Origin: Flavipsychrobacter sp.
Lineage (GTDB): Bacteria; Bacteroidota; Bacteroidia; Chitinophagales; Chitinophagaceae
Reading direction: 5' to 3'
Assembly (NCBI GenBank): GCA_016786615.1
Contig: JAEUVX010000004.1
Location: forward strand, 1 to 64,000
DNA length: 64,000 nucleotides
How positions within the stretch are numbered: position 1 is the stretch's first letter; each line of letters opens with the position of its first letter. The notes beneath the pieces were generated by a model, which did no database searches, was not told the origin of the DNA, and saw nothing but the letters and a program-made list of their open reading frames with translations. Shown here piece after piece: positions 35,601 through 43,218 of this stretch. A program made the position numbers and the translations under genes.

Positions 35601-36374
35601 ATGAAGGTTGTAATATTTGCCGGCGGACGTGGTACCCGTATTTCTGAAGAATCGTCGCTGAGGCCAAAGCCAATGATTGAAATAGGCGGTAAACCCATCT
35701 TGTGGCATATCATGAAAATATATGCCGCTTACGGACACACAGATTTTATTATTTGCCTCGGTTACAAAGGCTGGATGATAAAGGAATACTTTGCCAATTA
35801 CTTTTTGCATAATGCGGATATAACAGTTGACCTCGCTAAGAATTCGCTGGAAGTACACAACAATAATGCAGAGCCTTTTAAAATAACGCTGATAGATACA
35901 GGAGTTGATACCATGACAGCAGGCAGGCTGAAACGCATATTGCCTTATGTAGGTAACGAGCCATTCATGCTAACGTATGGCGATGGTGTGAGTGATGTGA
36001 ACATTGATGAACTGGTGAAGTTTCACAAAGCAAGCGGCAAGGTTTGTACCATGACAGCGATACAGGCAACCAGCCGTTTCGGTGTTATAAAAATGGAAGA
36101 CAATGGTGTGATAGACAGCTTTGAAGAAAAACCCGAAGATAGCGGTACATGGATAAACGGCGGCTTCTTTGTGATAGAACCATCTATTGCAAACTACCTG
36201 CCGGATGATGCGGACGACATTATGTGGGAAAGATACCCGATGGATAAACTGGCGGCAGACAAACAGATAACAGCATACAAGCACCATGCATTCTGGAAGT
36301 GTATGGATACATTGCGCGATAAGGAAGAACTGGAACATCTTTGGCAAACAGAACCTTTATGGAAAAAGTGGTAA
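35601..36374 (+). CDS. rfbF: Glucose-1-phosphate cytidylyltransferase
   Basis: 257 residues, the normal size. It makes CDP-glucose from glucose-1-phosphate and CTP, the first step to CDP-6-deoxysugars of surface glycans. The signature FAGGRGTRISEESSLRPKPM binds the nucleotide, EIGGKPILWHIMKIY has the conserved Lys, and MLTYGDGVSDVNIDELV contains the metal-binding Asp. The later VIDSFEEKPEDSGTWINGGFFV is characteristic of RfbF. Its 3' end overlaps rfbG by 16 bases. A TTATTTTG box just upstream is one base off TAnnTTTG. Confidence 0.95.
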   Translation: MKVVIFAGGRGTRISEESSLRPKPMIEIGGKPILWHIMKIYAAYGHTDFIICLGYKGWMIKEYFANYFLHNADITVDLAKNSLEVHNNNAEPFKITLIDTGVDTMTAGRLKRILPYVGNEPFMLTYGDGVSDVNIDELVKFHKASGKVCTMTAIQATSRFGVIKMEDNGVIDSFEEKPEDSGTWINGGFFVIEPSIANYLPDDADDIMWERYPMDKLAADKQITAYKHHAFWKCMDTLRDKEELEHLWQTEPLWKKW

Positions 36375-37450
36375 GAGCAGATTATTTACGTTCGGTATTT
36401 AATGGTAAACGCGTATTTGTAACAGGGCATACGGGCTTTAAAGGTGCATGGCTGATACAGATATTGCAATGGCTGGGTGCAGATGTGAAAGGGTATTCTT
36501 TAGCCCCTGAGAAAACAAACGATTTATACAATCTGATAGATGGTGATGAAGTATGCTACAGCTCTGTAATAGGCGACCTGCGCGACCTGCATAAGCTACA
36601 GGGAGAGATCGTGCGCTTTGAGCCGCATTTTGTTTTTCACCTTGCAGCACAATCATTGGTACGTCGCAGCTACGATATGCCTGTTGATACTTTTATGGTG
36701 AATGCGCAGGGAACTTGCCATGTACTGGAGGCAGTACGCAGCATGAAGCACCCTTGTGTGGCATTGATGATAACTACGGATAAGGTATATGAAAATCCCG
36801 AACGTGGTACGCCATTCAAAGAAGATGATAAACTGGGGGGCTACGATCCTTATTCTGCAAGTAAAGCGGCGGCAGAGATAATTGTAGAGTCATATACCCG
36901 TTCGTTTTTCAGCCCTGAAGATTACAGCAAACATGAGAAAGCTGTGGCTTCTGTGCGTGCAGGTAATGTAATCGGCGGCGGCGATTTTTCGGACGACAGG
37001 ATAATTCCTGATATTGTGCGTGCATTGGAGTTTGATGAAACGGTAGGCTTGCGCAACCCGCACTCTGTACGCCCGTGGCAGCATGTGCTGGAGCCATTGG
37101 GGGCATACCTGTTGCTGGCTGCAAAAATGAGCGAAGACCCAATAAGGTATAGTACAGCTTTCAACTTTGGCCCGGATATAAATGATACGCTGACGGTTGA
37201 AGATCTGACTAAAATATTTGTAGCGCGCTATGGTGCGGGTGGTTATAAAATAATTGTACCGGAAAAGCCATTGCACGAAGCAAAACTCTTATTGCTCGAT
37301 AGCAGTAAAGCATTCAGCCTGATAGGATGGAGGCCGCAACTGAATGCCACACAGGCTATAGAAATGACAGCAGACTGGTATGCCGATAAAGAAAATGCCG
37401 CACACGAAAAATGTATGCGGCAGATTGAAAATTACTTCGGTAGTTTTTAA
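36359..37450 (+). CDS. rfbG: CDP-glucose 4,6-dehydratase
   Basis: 363 residues from the ATG at 36359; a TTG at 36341 is an alternative. It is an extended short-chain dehydrogenase that converts CDP-glucose to CDP-4-keto-6-deoxyglucose with bound NAD+. The Rossmann motif VFVTGHTGFKGAW is near the N-terminus, TTDKVYENPERG holds the Ser/Thr-Asp active-site stretch, and YDPYSASKAAAEIIVESY has the catalytic Tyr-x-x-x-Lys. GGGDFSDDRIIPDIVRA and the RNPHSVRPWQHVLEPLGAYL segment are diagnostic. Follows rfbF by overlap and converges on the class V PLP enzyme gene. Confidence 0.95.
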   Translation: MEKVVRADYLRSVFNGKRVFVTGHTGFKGAWLIQILQWLGADVKGYSLAPEKTNDLYNLIDGDEVCYSSVIGDLRDLHKLQGEIVRFEPHFVFHLAAQSLVRRSYDMPVDTFMVNAQGTCHVLEAVRSMKHPCVALMITTDKVYENPERGTPFKEDDKLGGYDPYSASKAAAEIIVESYTRSFFSPEDYSKHEKAVASVRAGNVIGGGDFSDDRIIPDIVRALEFDETVGLRNPHSVRPWQHVLEPLGAYLLLAAKMSEDPIRYSTAFNFGPDINDTLTVEDLTKIFVARYGAGGYKIIVPEKPLHEAKLLLLDSSKAFSLIGWRPQLNATQAIEMTADWYADKENAAHEKCMRQIENYFGSF

Positions 37451-38931
37451 GCAGTAACGAAACTGCCGTTCAATATTTCTTCAGGTATTTTTTCAGTTTT
37501 CAGCGCGTTGTCGTCAAGATAAAATTCTTTTTTAGCTGTATCGTACAGATACAGCTTTTTTATTAGCTCCTTGTGATTGATAACAAACTGCACCGCATCT
37601 GCAATAAAATCTATTTCGTTTTCGAGCATGGTAGGATGCAGCGATATGCGCACCCAGCCGATGCGTACCAACGGATTGCCACCAACTATTTCGTCTTTGA
37701 TGTGCAGAGAAGCATCGTGGTCGAGGCCATATAAATGGTGGCCGTATGTGCCTGCACAAGAGCAGCCGCCACGTGACTGAATGCCAAACATATCATTCAG
37801 TGCTTTTACAACCATGTGGTAGTGCATATCATCAAATACTAATGATAAGATGGCCTGCCTGTGGCGTATGCCGGGCTCCAGTATTTTTACACCATCCATT
37901 TTTTCTACACGCTGCCAGAGGCGTTCCAGCAGTTCTTCTTCGCGATGCTGTATGTTTTCTTCACCCATTGCTTCTTTCAGCTCTATGGCTTTTGCAACGC
38001 GGATGGTTTGTATAAAACCGGGGGTGCCACCGTCTTCGCGGCTTTCTATATCTGTTTTATAAACGTGTTTTTCGTAAGGGCTTGTCCATACTACGGTGCC
38101 GCCACCGGGGTGGTCGGGGGTAGTATTCTGATACAATTCTTTTTTGAAAACCAAAATGCCCGAGCTGCCCGGCCCGCCTAAAAATTTGTGCGGGGAAAAG
38201 AATACAGCATCCAGATATTCGCCCGGTGTTGCAGGGTTCATGTTGATTTTTACATACGGGGCATTGCATGCAAAATCTACAAAGCAAAGGCCGCCATGTT
38301 TGTGTATAATGCCTGCTATAGCGTGGTACGGAGTATATACGCCGGTAACATTTGAACAAGCTGTAACAGATGCTATTTTCAGTTTACGGAGTGCATATTC
38401 CGCTACCAGTTTTTCGAAAGCAAGCAAATCAACCTCGTTCTTGTCGTTTGGTGGTATTACCACTACATCGCAGATAGTTTCCAGCCATGTAGTGTGGTTG
38501 CTATGATGCTCCATGTGTGTGATGAACACAACAGGGCGTTCGTTTTCGGGTATGGTTATTTTATCTTCAAAACGCTCGTGCAGGCGCAGCCCCAGCATAC
38601 GCTGAAACTTATTGATAACACCCGTCATGCCGGCGTTGCTGGATATGATTACTTCATTGGCACCGGCACCTACATGTTCTTTTATTTTTTTGAGGCTTTG
38701 CTGATACAGCTCCGTCATGTGCGAGCCTGTAAAAGTGGTGCGTGTATGTGTATTGGCAACATACGGATATACCTCCTCCATCATGAAATCTTCAATAGGC
38801 TTGTACATACGCCCGCTGGCAGTCCAGTCGGCATATAGTATTTTCTTTTTCCCAAACGGAGAAACGAAACTGTGATTGATACCTATGATATTATTCCTGA
38901 CGTCGATAAATTGTTGCTGCATTTGCCTCAT
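37447..38931 (-). CDS. Class V aminotransferase-fold PLP enzyme (cysteine-desulfurase-like)
   Basis: 494 residues from the ATG at 38931 (MRQMQQQFIDVRNNIIG). An in-frame start at 39039 would run into the divergent rfbC-like gene and the added lysine-rich part is not family-like. Class V features are SNAGMTGVINKF (phosphate binding), HMEHHSNHTTWLE, CFVDFACNAPYVKINMN with the Asp that contacts the PLP pyridine, and SPHKFLGGPGSSG, where the Lys forms the Schiff base. A GGCSCAGTYGHHLYG segment near the C-terminus has two Cys placed about as in SufS-like enzymes. The substrate is unknown; sugar amination is less likely because that chemistry normally uses DegT-type enzymes. Confidence 0.85.
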   Translation of the reverse strand: MRQMQQQFIDVRNNIIGINHSFVSPFGKKKILYADWTASGRMYKPIEDFMMEEVYPYVANTHTRTTFTGSHMTELYQQSLKKIKEHVGAGANEVIISSNAGMTGVINKFQRMLGLRLHERFEDKITIPENERPVVFITHMEHHSNHTTWLETICDVVVIPPNDKNEVDLLAFEKLVAEYALRKLKIASVTACSNVTGVYTPYHAIAGIIHKHGGLCFVDFACNAPYVKINMNPATPGEYLDAVFFSPHKFLGGPGSSGILVFKKELYQNTTPDHPGGGTVVWTSPYEKHVYKTDIESREDGGTPGFIQTIRVAKAIELKEAMGEENIQHREEELLERLWQRVEKMDGVKILEPGIRHRQAILSLVFDDMHYHMVVKALNDMFGIQSRGGCSCAGTYGHHLYGLDHDASLHIKDEIVGGNPLVRIGWVRISLHPTMLENEIDFIADAVQFVINHKELIKKLYLYDTAKKEFYLDDNALKTEKIPEEILNGSFVTA

Positions 38932-39002
38932 GTTAAAACGAACTGCAAAATTACCTTTTTCTTTAATCTTTTTTAGCGTCAAACGCAGTAATTTAGAGCC
39001 GT

Positions 39003-39551
39003 ATGTATCATTTTGAAGCATTGCCATTAGAAGGCGCATTCCTGATAACGATGCCCCGCTTTACAGACGAGCGCGGTGTTTTTGTTAAAACATTCAATGA
39101 CGATACCTTCAGACAGGCAGCAGATGTGCGGTTTGAGCTAAAGGAGAGCTATTTTTCTACATCTAAAAAAGACGTGATACGTGGCATGCATTTCCAGTTG
39201 CCGCCACATCAACACAGCAAAGTAGTGTACTGTCCGCAGGGTGCTATACTGGATGTGATTGTTGATTTACGCAAAGAATCGGCTACATACGGGCAATATT
39301 ATGCCCACGAATTATCTGCAGAAAATCATAAAGCCTATTTTATACCCGAAGGCTTTGCACATGGTTTTAAGGCATTGACGGAAGATGCGATGACATACTA
39401 CTTAGTATCATCGGGTTATGATAAAGAAAGCGATACAGGGATATTGTATAACAGTTTCGGATTTGACTGGGGTATAGAAAGCCCTGTTATCTCGGCAAGG
39501 GATATGTCTTTTGTAAGCCTTAATGATTTTAACAGCCCGTTTATAATTTAA
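39003..39551 (+). CDS. rfbC: RfbC-like nucleotide-sugar 3,5-epimerase
   Basis: 182 residues, typical of the RmlC cupin family. GVFVKTFNDDTFRQA, the IRGMHFQLPPHQHSKVVYCP block with the catalytic His, LDVIVDLRKESATYGQ, and IPEGFAHGFKALTEDAMTYYL are conserved. RmlC epimerises dTDP-4-keto-6-deoxyglucose, but no rmlA/B/D lie here while rfbF/rfbG do, so the substrate may be CDP-4-keto-6-deoxyglucose (inference). It is divergent from the class V PLP enzyme and ends 113 bp before the Cys-peptide gene. Confidence 0.85.
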   Translation: MYHFEALPLEGAFLITMPRFTDERGVFVKTFNDDTFRQAADVRFELKESYFSTSKKDVIRGMHFQLPPHQHSKVVYCPQGAILDVIVDLRKESATYGQYYAHELSAENHKAYFIPEGFAHGFKALTEDAMTYYLVSSGYDKESDTGILYNSFGFDWGIESPVISARDMSFVSLNDFNSPFII

Positions 39552-39664
39552 TAAAAGGGTTAGCCCGTATGGGGGGATTTTTCGGATTATAACAAAAAAA
39601 TGACATTTTATTCAGGGCAATGACAATAGATTGTAATAGCTTTAGGATATAAAACCTTATAAAA

Positions 39665-39841
39665 ATGGAACTGTCAAAAGCATTGTTGGGTGCGTTATTG
39701 CTGGGTATAGCGGTAGAGACATCATCATGCACCAAAGATGAATCTAAGAATGTAACACCCGCCAATAACGGCGAGCAAGTGCAGAATCCTGCTGCTACAC
39801 CCGAACAACCCGATAATTGCCCTGCATGTGGTTTGGGGTAA
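39665..39841 (+). CDS. 58-residue lipoprotein-like peptide with C-terminal CPACG, candidate RiPP precursor
   Basis: 58 residues. A hydrophobic N-terminus (LSKALLGALLLGIAVETSSC) fits a lipoprotein signal with Cys22 as the possible lipid site. A short Asn/Pro/Glu-rich linker (DESKNVTPANNGEQVQNP) follows, then the end PDNCPACGLG with Cys52 and Cys55. The next gene, 22 bp downstream, is a MNIO/DUF692 enzyme; such enzymes act on cysteines of short ribosomal peptides and are encoded beside them. I therefore propose it as the substrate, with CPAC as the modified core. No other precursor-like reading frame is adjacent. The gene is too short to be detected by length alone, so its reality rests on signal peptide, Cys motif and position. 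Confidence 0.75.
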   Translation: MELSKALLGALLLGIAVETSSCTKDESKNVTPANNGEQVQNPAATPEQPDNCPACGLG

Positions 39842-39863
39842 TAATTAAGTTTGTAACAGTAAA

Positions 39864-40982
39864 GTGCGCACAATATACTCAGGCGTAGCCTGCAACCTCG
39901 ATGCAGACATATTACAAGCCTGCTATCCGTTATTTGAGGCATCTAAAATAGAAGCCATTGAATGGTCGTTTGATGCACTATATAAACGCAGGAATATCCC
40001 TGACTGGTTTCTGCAATTATTACACGCTTTTGCCAATGAAGGCAGGCTTATCGGGCATGGCGTTTTCTTCTCTTTATTTTCAGGGAGGTGGACGTATGAA
40101 CAACAAGCATGGCTGAAGCATTTATCAAAAGTTTCTTCAGCATTCAGGTTCGACCATATTACAGAGCATTTCGGGTTTATGACAGGTGCCGATTTTCATA
40201 GTGGTGCACCATTAAGCATTCCATATACCAATACAACACTTACTATTGGTAAAGACAGGCTGGCAAGAATATATGATGCCTGCGGCAAGCCTGTAGGATT
40301 GGAGAACCTTGCATTTTCGTATGATATAGATGAGGTAAAAAGGCACGGAGATTTTCTGAGCAAACTGATTGAGCCTGTTAACGGTTTTATTATTCTCGAC
40401 CTGCACAATTTATATTGCCAGTTACAGAATTTTTCGGTGGGTGTTGATGAGATAATAAATCTGTATCCGCTGGAGAGGGTGAGGGAAATACATATATCAG
40501 GCGGTAGTTGGGAAGATTCGATAATAGATATAGGAAGAAAAATAAGAAGGGACACACACAATGACGCAGTGCCGCAGGAAGTATTTGCACTGCTTGAATA
40601 CGCGATTGATAAATGTCCCAACCTGAAGTATGTGATACTGGAACAAGTGGGTGGGGCACTGCATACACAGCAGAGCAGGGAGGATTTTGCAGCAGACTTT
40701 TTGAAGATGAGTGCAATCGTGAAACAAGCGAAAGGGTTACCGCCCGAAACAAATGATTTTCTGCCAAAAGAATTGATAATACCGGCATTGGTAGCAGAAG
40801 ACGAAGAACTGCATCAGCAACAAACGGAACTATCTGAAATATTTGAAACAGCAGCAGGGTATGATGATGCTTTAATGAGGCTGCAACAATCATCGCTGGC
40901 AAATAGCGATTGGCAAATAGAAAACTGGGCGCCCTATATGCTTGAAACAGCCATCAGCATAGCGCAGAAGTGGAAGAAGTAA
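39864..40982 (+). CDS. MNIO (DUF692) family iron-dependent peptide-modifying oxidase
   Basis: 372 residues from a GTG start. It has the TIM-barrel DUF692 pattern with the metal ligands in order: the IEAIEWSFD opening, GHGVFFSLFSG (His65), FDHITEHFGF (Glu101, His102), IPYTNTTL, GLENLAFSYD (Glu147), ILDLHNLYCQ (Asp179, His181), VREIHISGG (His210), RDTHNDAVPQEVF (Asp230, His232) and VILEQVGG (Glu260). MNIO enzymes (MbnB, ChrH, bufferin enzymes) use two or three irons and O2 to rebuild cysteines in ribosomal peptides. The barrel ends near 285; the last about 85 residues (LHQQQTELSEIF, YDDALMRLQQSS) are an extra helical part that may do the job of the usual partner protein. The preceding gene is the likely substrate. 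Confidence 0.85.
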   Translation: MRTIYSGVACNLDADILQACYPLFEASKIEAIEWSFDALYKRRNIPDWFLQLLHAFANEGRLIGHGVFFSLFSGRWTYEQQAWLKHLSKVSSAFRFDHITEHFGFMTGADFHSGAPLSIPYTNTTLTIGKDRLARIYDACGKPVGLENLAFSYDIDEVKRHGDFLSKLIEPVNGFIILDLHNLYCQLQNFSVGVDEIINLYPLERVREIHISGGSWEDSIIDIGRKIRRDTHNDAVPQEVFALLEYAIDKCPNLKYVILEQVGGALHTQQSREDFAADFLKMSAIVKQAKGLPPETNDFLPKELIIPALVAEDEELHQQQTELSEIFETAAGYDDALMRLQQSSLANSDWQIENWAPYMLETAISIAQKWKK

Positions 40983-41017
40983 GCAAATGAAAGACTTTTC
41001 AAGTGATGTGCTACTCA

Positions 41018-41428
41018 TCAATCAATTTTTGTCAGAGTATCTGTGAGTAGCCACCCTTTAAAATTTGACTGGATTTGTATTTTGTTTCGGGCAATTACTT
41101 TTTGAATAACAACTTCAATAGAATCACCAATTACCATTCTAGGGCTATCTTCTCTTAGTGTAGACGATTGAAAGTACAGGATGTATTTGCAATCTGTGCG
41201 CCAGACTACTTTGTATTGTAAGGTAACTGTCAGCTCATTTGGGAAAGTAGCTACCTCTTTTTGAGTAGAATCATCAGTCCTGATATACACACATGATACC
41301 CCTAAATGCTTGAGGTAATTTGAAGTGAATTCACCGGTTCTATAATCATCGCATTTTGTTTCTTCATTAAAAGAACAAAACAACAGGCTACAAATTATTA
41401 AGTAACATAAAACATATTTTTGCTTCAT
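41018..41428 (-). CDS. Small predicted secreted protein of unknown function
   Basis: 136 residues. The N-terminus MKQKYVLCYLIICSLLFCSF is a strongly hydrophobic signal peptide with several Cys and no clear lipobox. The remainder is beta-rich by appearance, with TVTLQYKVVWRTDCKYILYF and GDSIEVVIQKVIARNKIQIQ. I do not recognise a domain. It converges with the MNIO gene (35-bp gap) and diverges from the aldehyde dehydrogenase gene, so it may or may not belong to the MNIO locus. Confidence 0.65.
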   Translation of the reverse strand: MKQKYVLCYLIICSLLFCSFNEETKCDDYRTGEFTSNYLKHLGVSCVYIRTDDSTQKEVATFPNELTVTLQYKVVWRTDCKYILYFQSSTLREDSPRMVIGDSIEVVIQKVIARNKIQIQSNFKGWLLTDTLTKID

Positions 41429-41471
41429 CTCAGAAAGGTAAGTATTGATTTCAGGATTGTGTATAATAGTC

Positions 41472-41479
41472 TACCTTTG
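41472..41479 (+). promoter_or_regulatory. -7 box for the aldehyde dehydrogenase gene
   Basis: TACCTTTG lies 24 bp upstream of the ATG. A TTG occurs at 41445-41447, a few bases farther than the usual 19-21 bp spacing. Confidence 0.5.
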
Positions 41480-41503
41480 CACAGCTTTTTCAATTAAAAT
41501 AAT

Positions 41504-43036
41504 ATGAAACTGGATAAAGTATTAGGTACGCTTGGTATCAAAAAGATAAATGAAGGTGCAGGTACAGGCACAAAATGGATAAAGGCAGGTGGAGAAAAGA
41601 TAGTGTCCTGGAGTCCTGTAGATGGTAAAGAAATAGGTGTAGTAAATGGTGTGAACCGCAAAACATACGATGCCGTAGTAGGGCAGGCTGCAACCGCATT
41701 TGAAGAATGGCGTATGTGGCCTGCACCAAAGCGTGGCGAAGTGGTAAGGCAGGTTGGTGAGGCACTGCGCAAACATAAAGACGCACTTGGCAGGCTGGTA
41801 TCTTACGAAATGGGTAAGAGCTTGCAGGAAGGCCTTGGTGAGGTGCAGGAGATGATAGACATCGCAGACTTTGCGGTTGGGTTATCTCGCCAGTTGTACG
41901 GGCTTACTATGCACAGCGAGCGCCCGATGCACCGTATGTACGAGCAGTGGCACCCGTTGGGAGTGGTTGGTATTATCAGTGCATTCAACTTCCCGGTGGC
42001 GGTATGGAGCTGGAACAGCTTTATAGCATGGATATGCGGTAATACCAGTGTATGGAAGCCATCAGAAAAAACACCATTGACAGCGATTGCTTGTCAGAAC
42101 ATAATAGCGGATGTATTTAAGGCAAACAAAGTGCCTGAAGGTGTAAGTGGCCTGATAATCGGCGGCCGCGAAACAGGTGAGTGGATGAGCAATGATGCTC
42201 GTGTACCATTGGTATCTGCAACGGGCAGCACACGTATGGGTAAGGCTGTAGGTGCTGCTGTAGGAGCAAGGCTTGGACGTGCGTTGCTGGAACTGGGTGG
42301 TAACAATGCCATCATAGTAAGCGAACATGCGGATATGAATATTGCCATGCGTGCTGTAGTATTTGGTGCAGTAGGCACAGCAGGGCAGCGTTGCACTACA
42401 ACGCGCCGTGTTATTATACACGAAAGTGTGTATGATGCATTTAAGAAAAAATTAGTAGCTGCATATAAGCAACTGAATATTGGCGACCCGCTGAATGAGA
42501 AAAACCATGTGGGCCCGCTGATAGATACGGATGCTGTGCAAAACTACCTGCATGCTATCGACGCATTGAAAAAAGAAGGTGCGAAAGCAGTAGTGGCAGG
42601 TGGTGTATTGACTGGAAAGGGCTATGGCAGCGGATGCTACGTGAAGCCATGTATCTATGAAGTGAGCAACGATATGCAGATAGTGCAGCACGAAACATTT
42701 GCACCATTGCTGTATATCATGAAGTATAAGACACTGGAAGAAGCCATTGCATTGCAAAACAATGTACCGCAAGGGTTGTCTTCATCCATCATGACGCTGA
42801 ATATGCGTGAGGCAGAAACATTCCTGTCGCACAAAGGCAGCGACTGTGGTATCGCGAATGTAAACATAGGTACAAGTGGTGCTGAGATAGGCGGTGCGTT
42901 TGGTGGTGAGAAAGAAACAGGTGGCGGGCGTGAAAGTGGCTCTGATAGCTGGAAAGCATACATGCGCAGGCAGACGAATACCATCAACTGGAGCGAGAAC
43001 CTGCCACTGGCACAGGGTATCAAATTCAATATCTGA
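41504..43036 (+). CDS. ALDH7-type aldehyde dehydrogenase (aminoadipate-semialdehyde-like)
   Basis: 510 residues. It oxidises an aldehyde to its acid with NAD+; ALDH7 members act on L-alpha-aminoadipate semialdehyde in lysine breakdown, which is the best-fitting guess. The NAD-binding part shows GVVGIISAFNFPVAVWSWNS and VWKPSEKTPLTAIACQNI. LELGGNNAI holds the catalytic Glu, and GQRCTTTRR the catalytic Cys297. GGAFGGEKETGGGRESGSD near the end is the ALDH7-type substrate/anchor loop. Single gene, followed by a possible hairpin at 43057-43090. Confidence 0.9.
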   Translation: MKLDKVLGTLGIKKINEGAGTGTKWIKAGGEKIVSWSPVDGKEIGVVNGVNRKTYDAVVGQAATAFEEWRMWPAPKRGEVVRQVGEALRKHKDALGRLVSYEMGKSLQEGLGEVQEMIDIADFAVGLSRQLYGLTMHSERPMHRMYEQWHPLGVVGIISAFNFPVAVWSWNSFIAWICGNTSVWKPSEKTPLTAIACQNIIADVFKANKVPEGVSGLIIGGRETGEWMSNDARVPLVSATGSTRMGKAVGAAVGARLGRALLELGGNNAIIVSEHADMNIAMRAVVFGAVGTAGQRCTTTRRVIIHESVYDAFKKKLVAAYKQLNIGDPLNEKNHVGPLIDTDAVQNYLHAIDALKKEGAKAVVAGGVLTGKGYGSGCYVKPCIYEVSNDMQIVQHETFAPLLYIMKYKTLEEAIALQNNVPQGLSSSIMTLNMREAETFLSHKGSDCGIANVNIGTSGAEIGGAFGGEKETGGGRESGSDSWKAYMRRQTNTINWSENLPLAQGIKFNI

Positions 43037-43056
43037 TATTTGCAGTAATAGCAAAA

Positions 43057-43090
43057 CAACAGGCATCAATCGAAAGACTGGTGCCTGTTG
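43057..43090 (+). terminator. Possible terminator hairpin after the aldehyde dehydrogenase gene
   Basis: CAACAGGCATCA / TGGTGCCTGTTG, with one G-U pair and a 10-nt loop, 20 bp past the stop. It lacks a U-tract, so it is a weak candidate. Confidence 0.45.
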
Positions 43091-43218
43091 TAGTATATGG
43101 CTGTTTGCCGCAATTCATAACATGACACATTTTAAGGTTATATTATAAATCCTTATCTTGCTGCATCTTCTTTTAAACGTATAAGGGACGTTTATTTTTT
43201 AAATAAGATGGTTGCAAA

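Noticed and set aside
36341-36358. TTG start for rfbG 18 bases upstream of the ATG
   Set aside because: It only adds six residues inside the rfbF coding region, and the ATG at 36359 gives a normal family N-terminus.
41018-41428. The small secreted protein as a second precursor or maturase of the MNIO locus
   Set aside because: It is on the opposite strand, is too long for a precursor, and has no CxxC core or enzyme motif.
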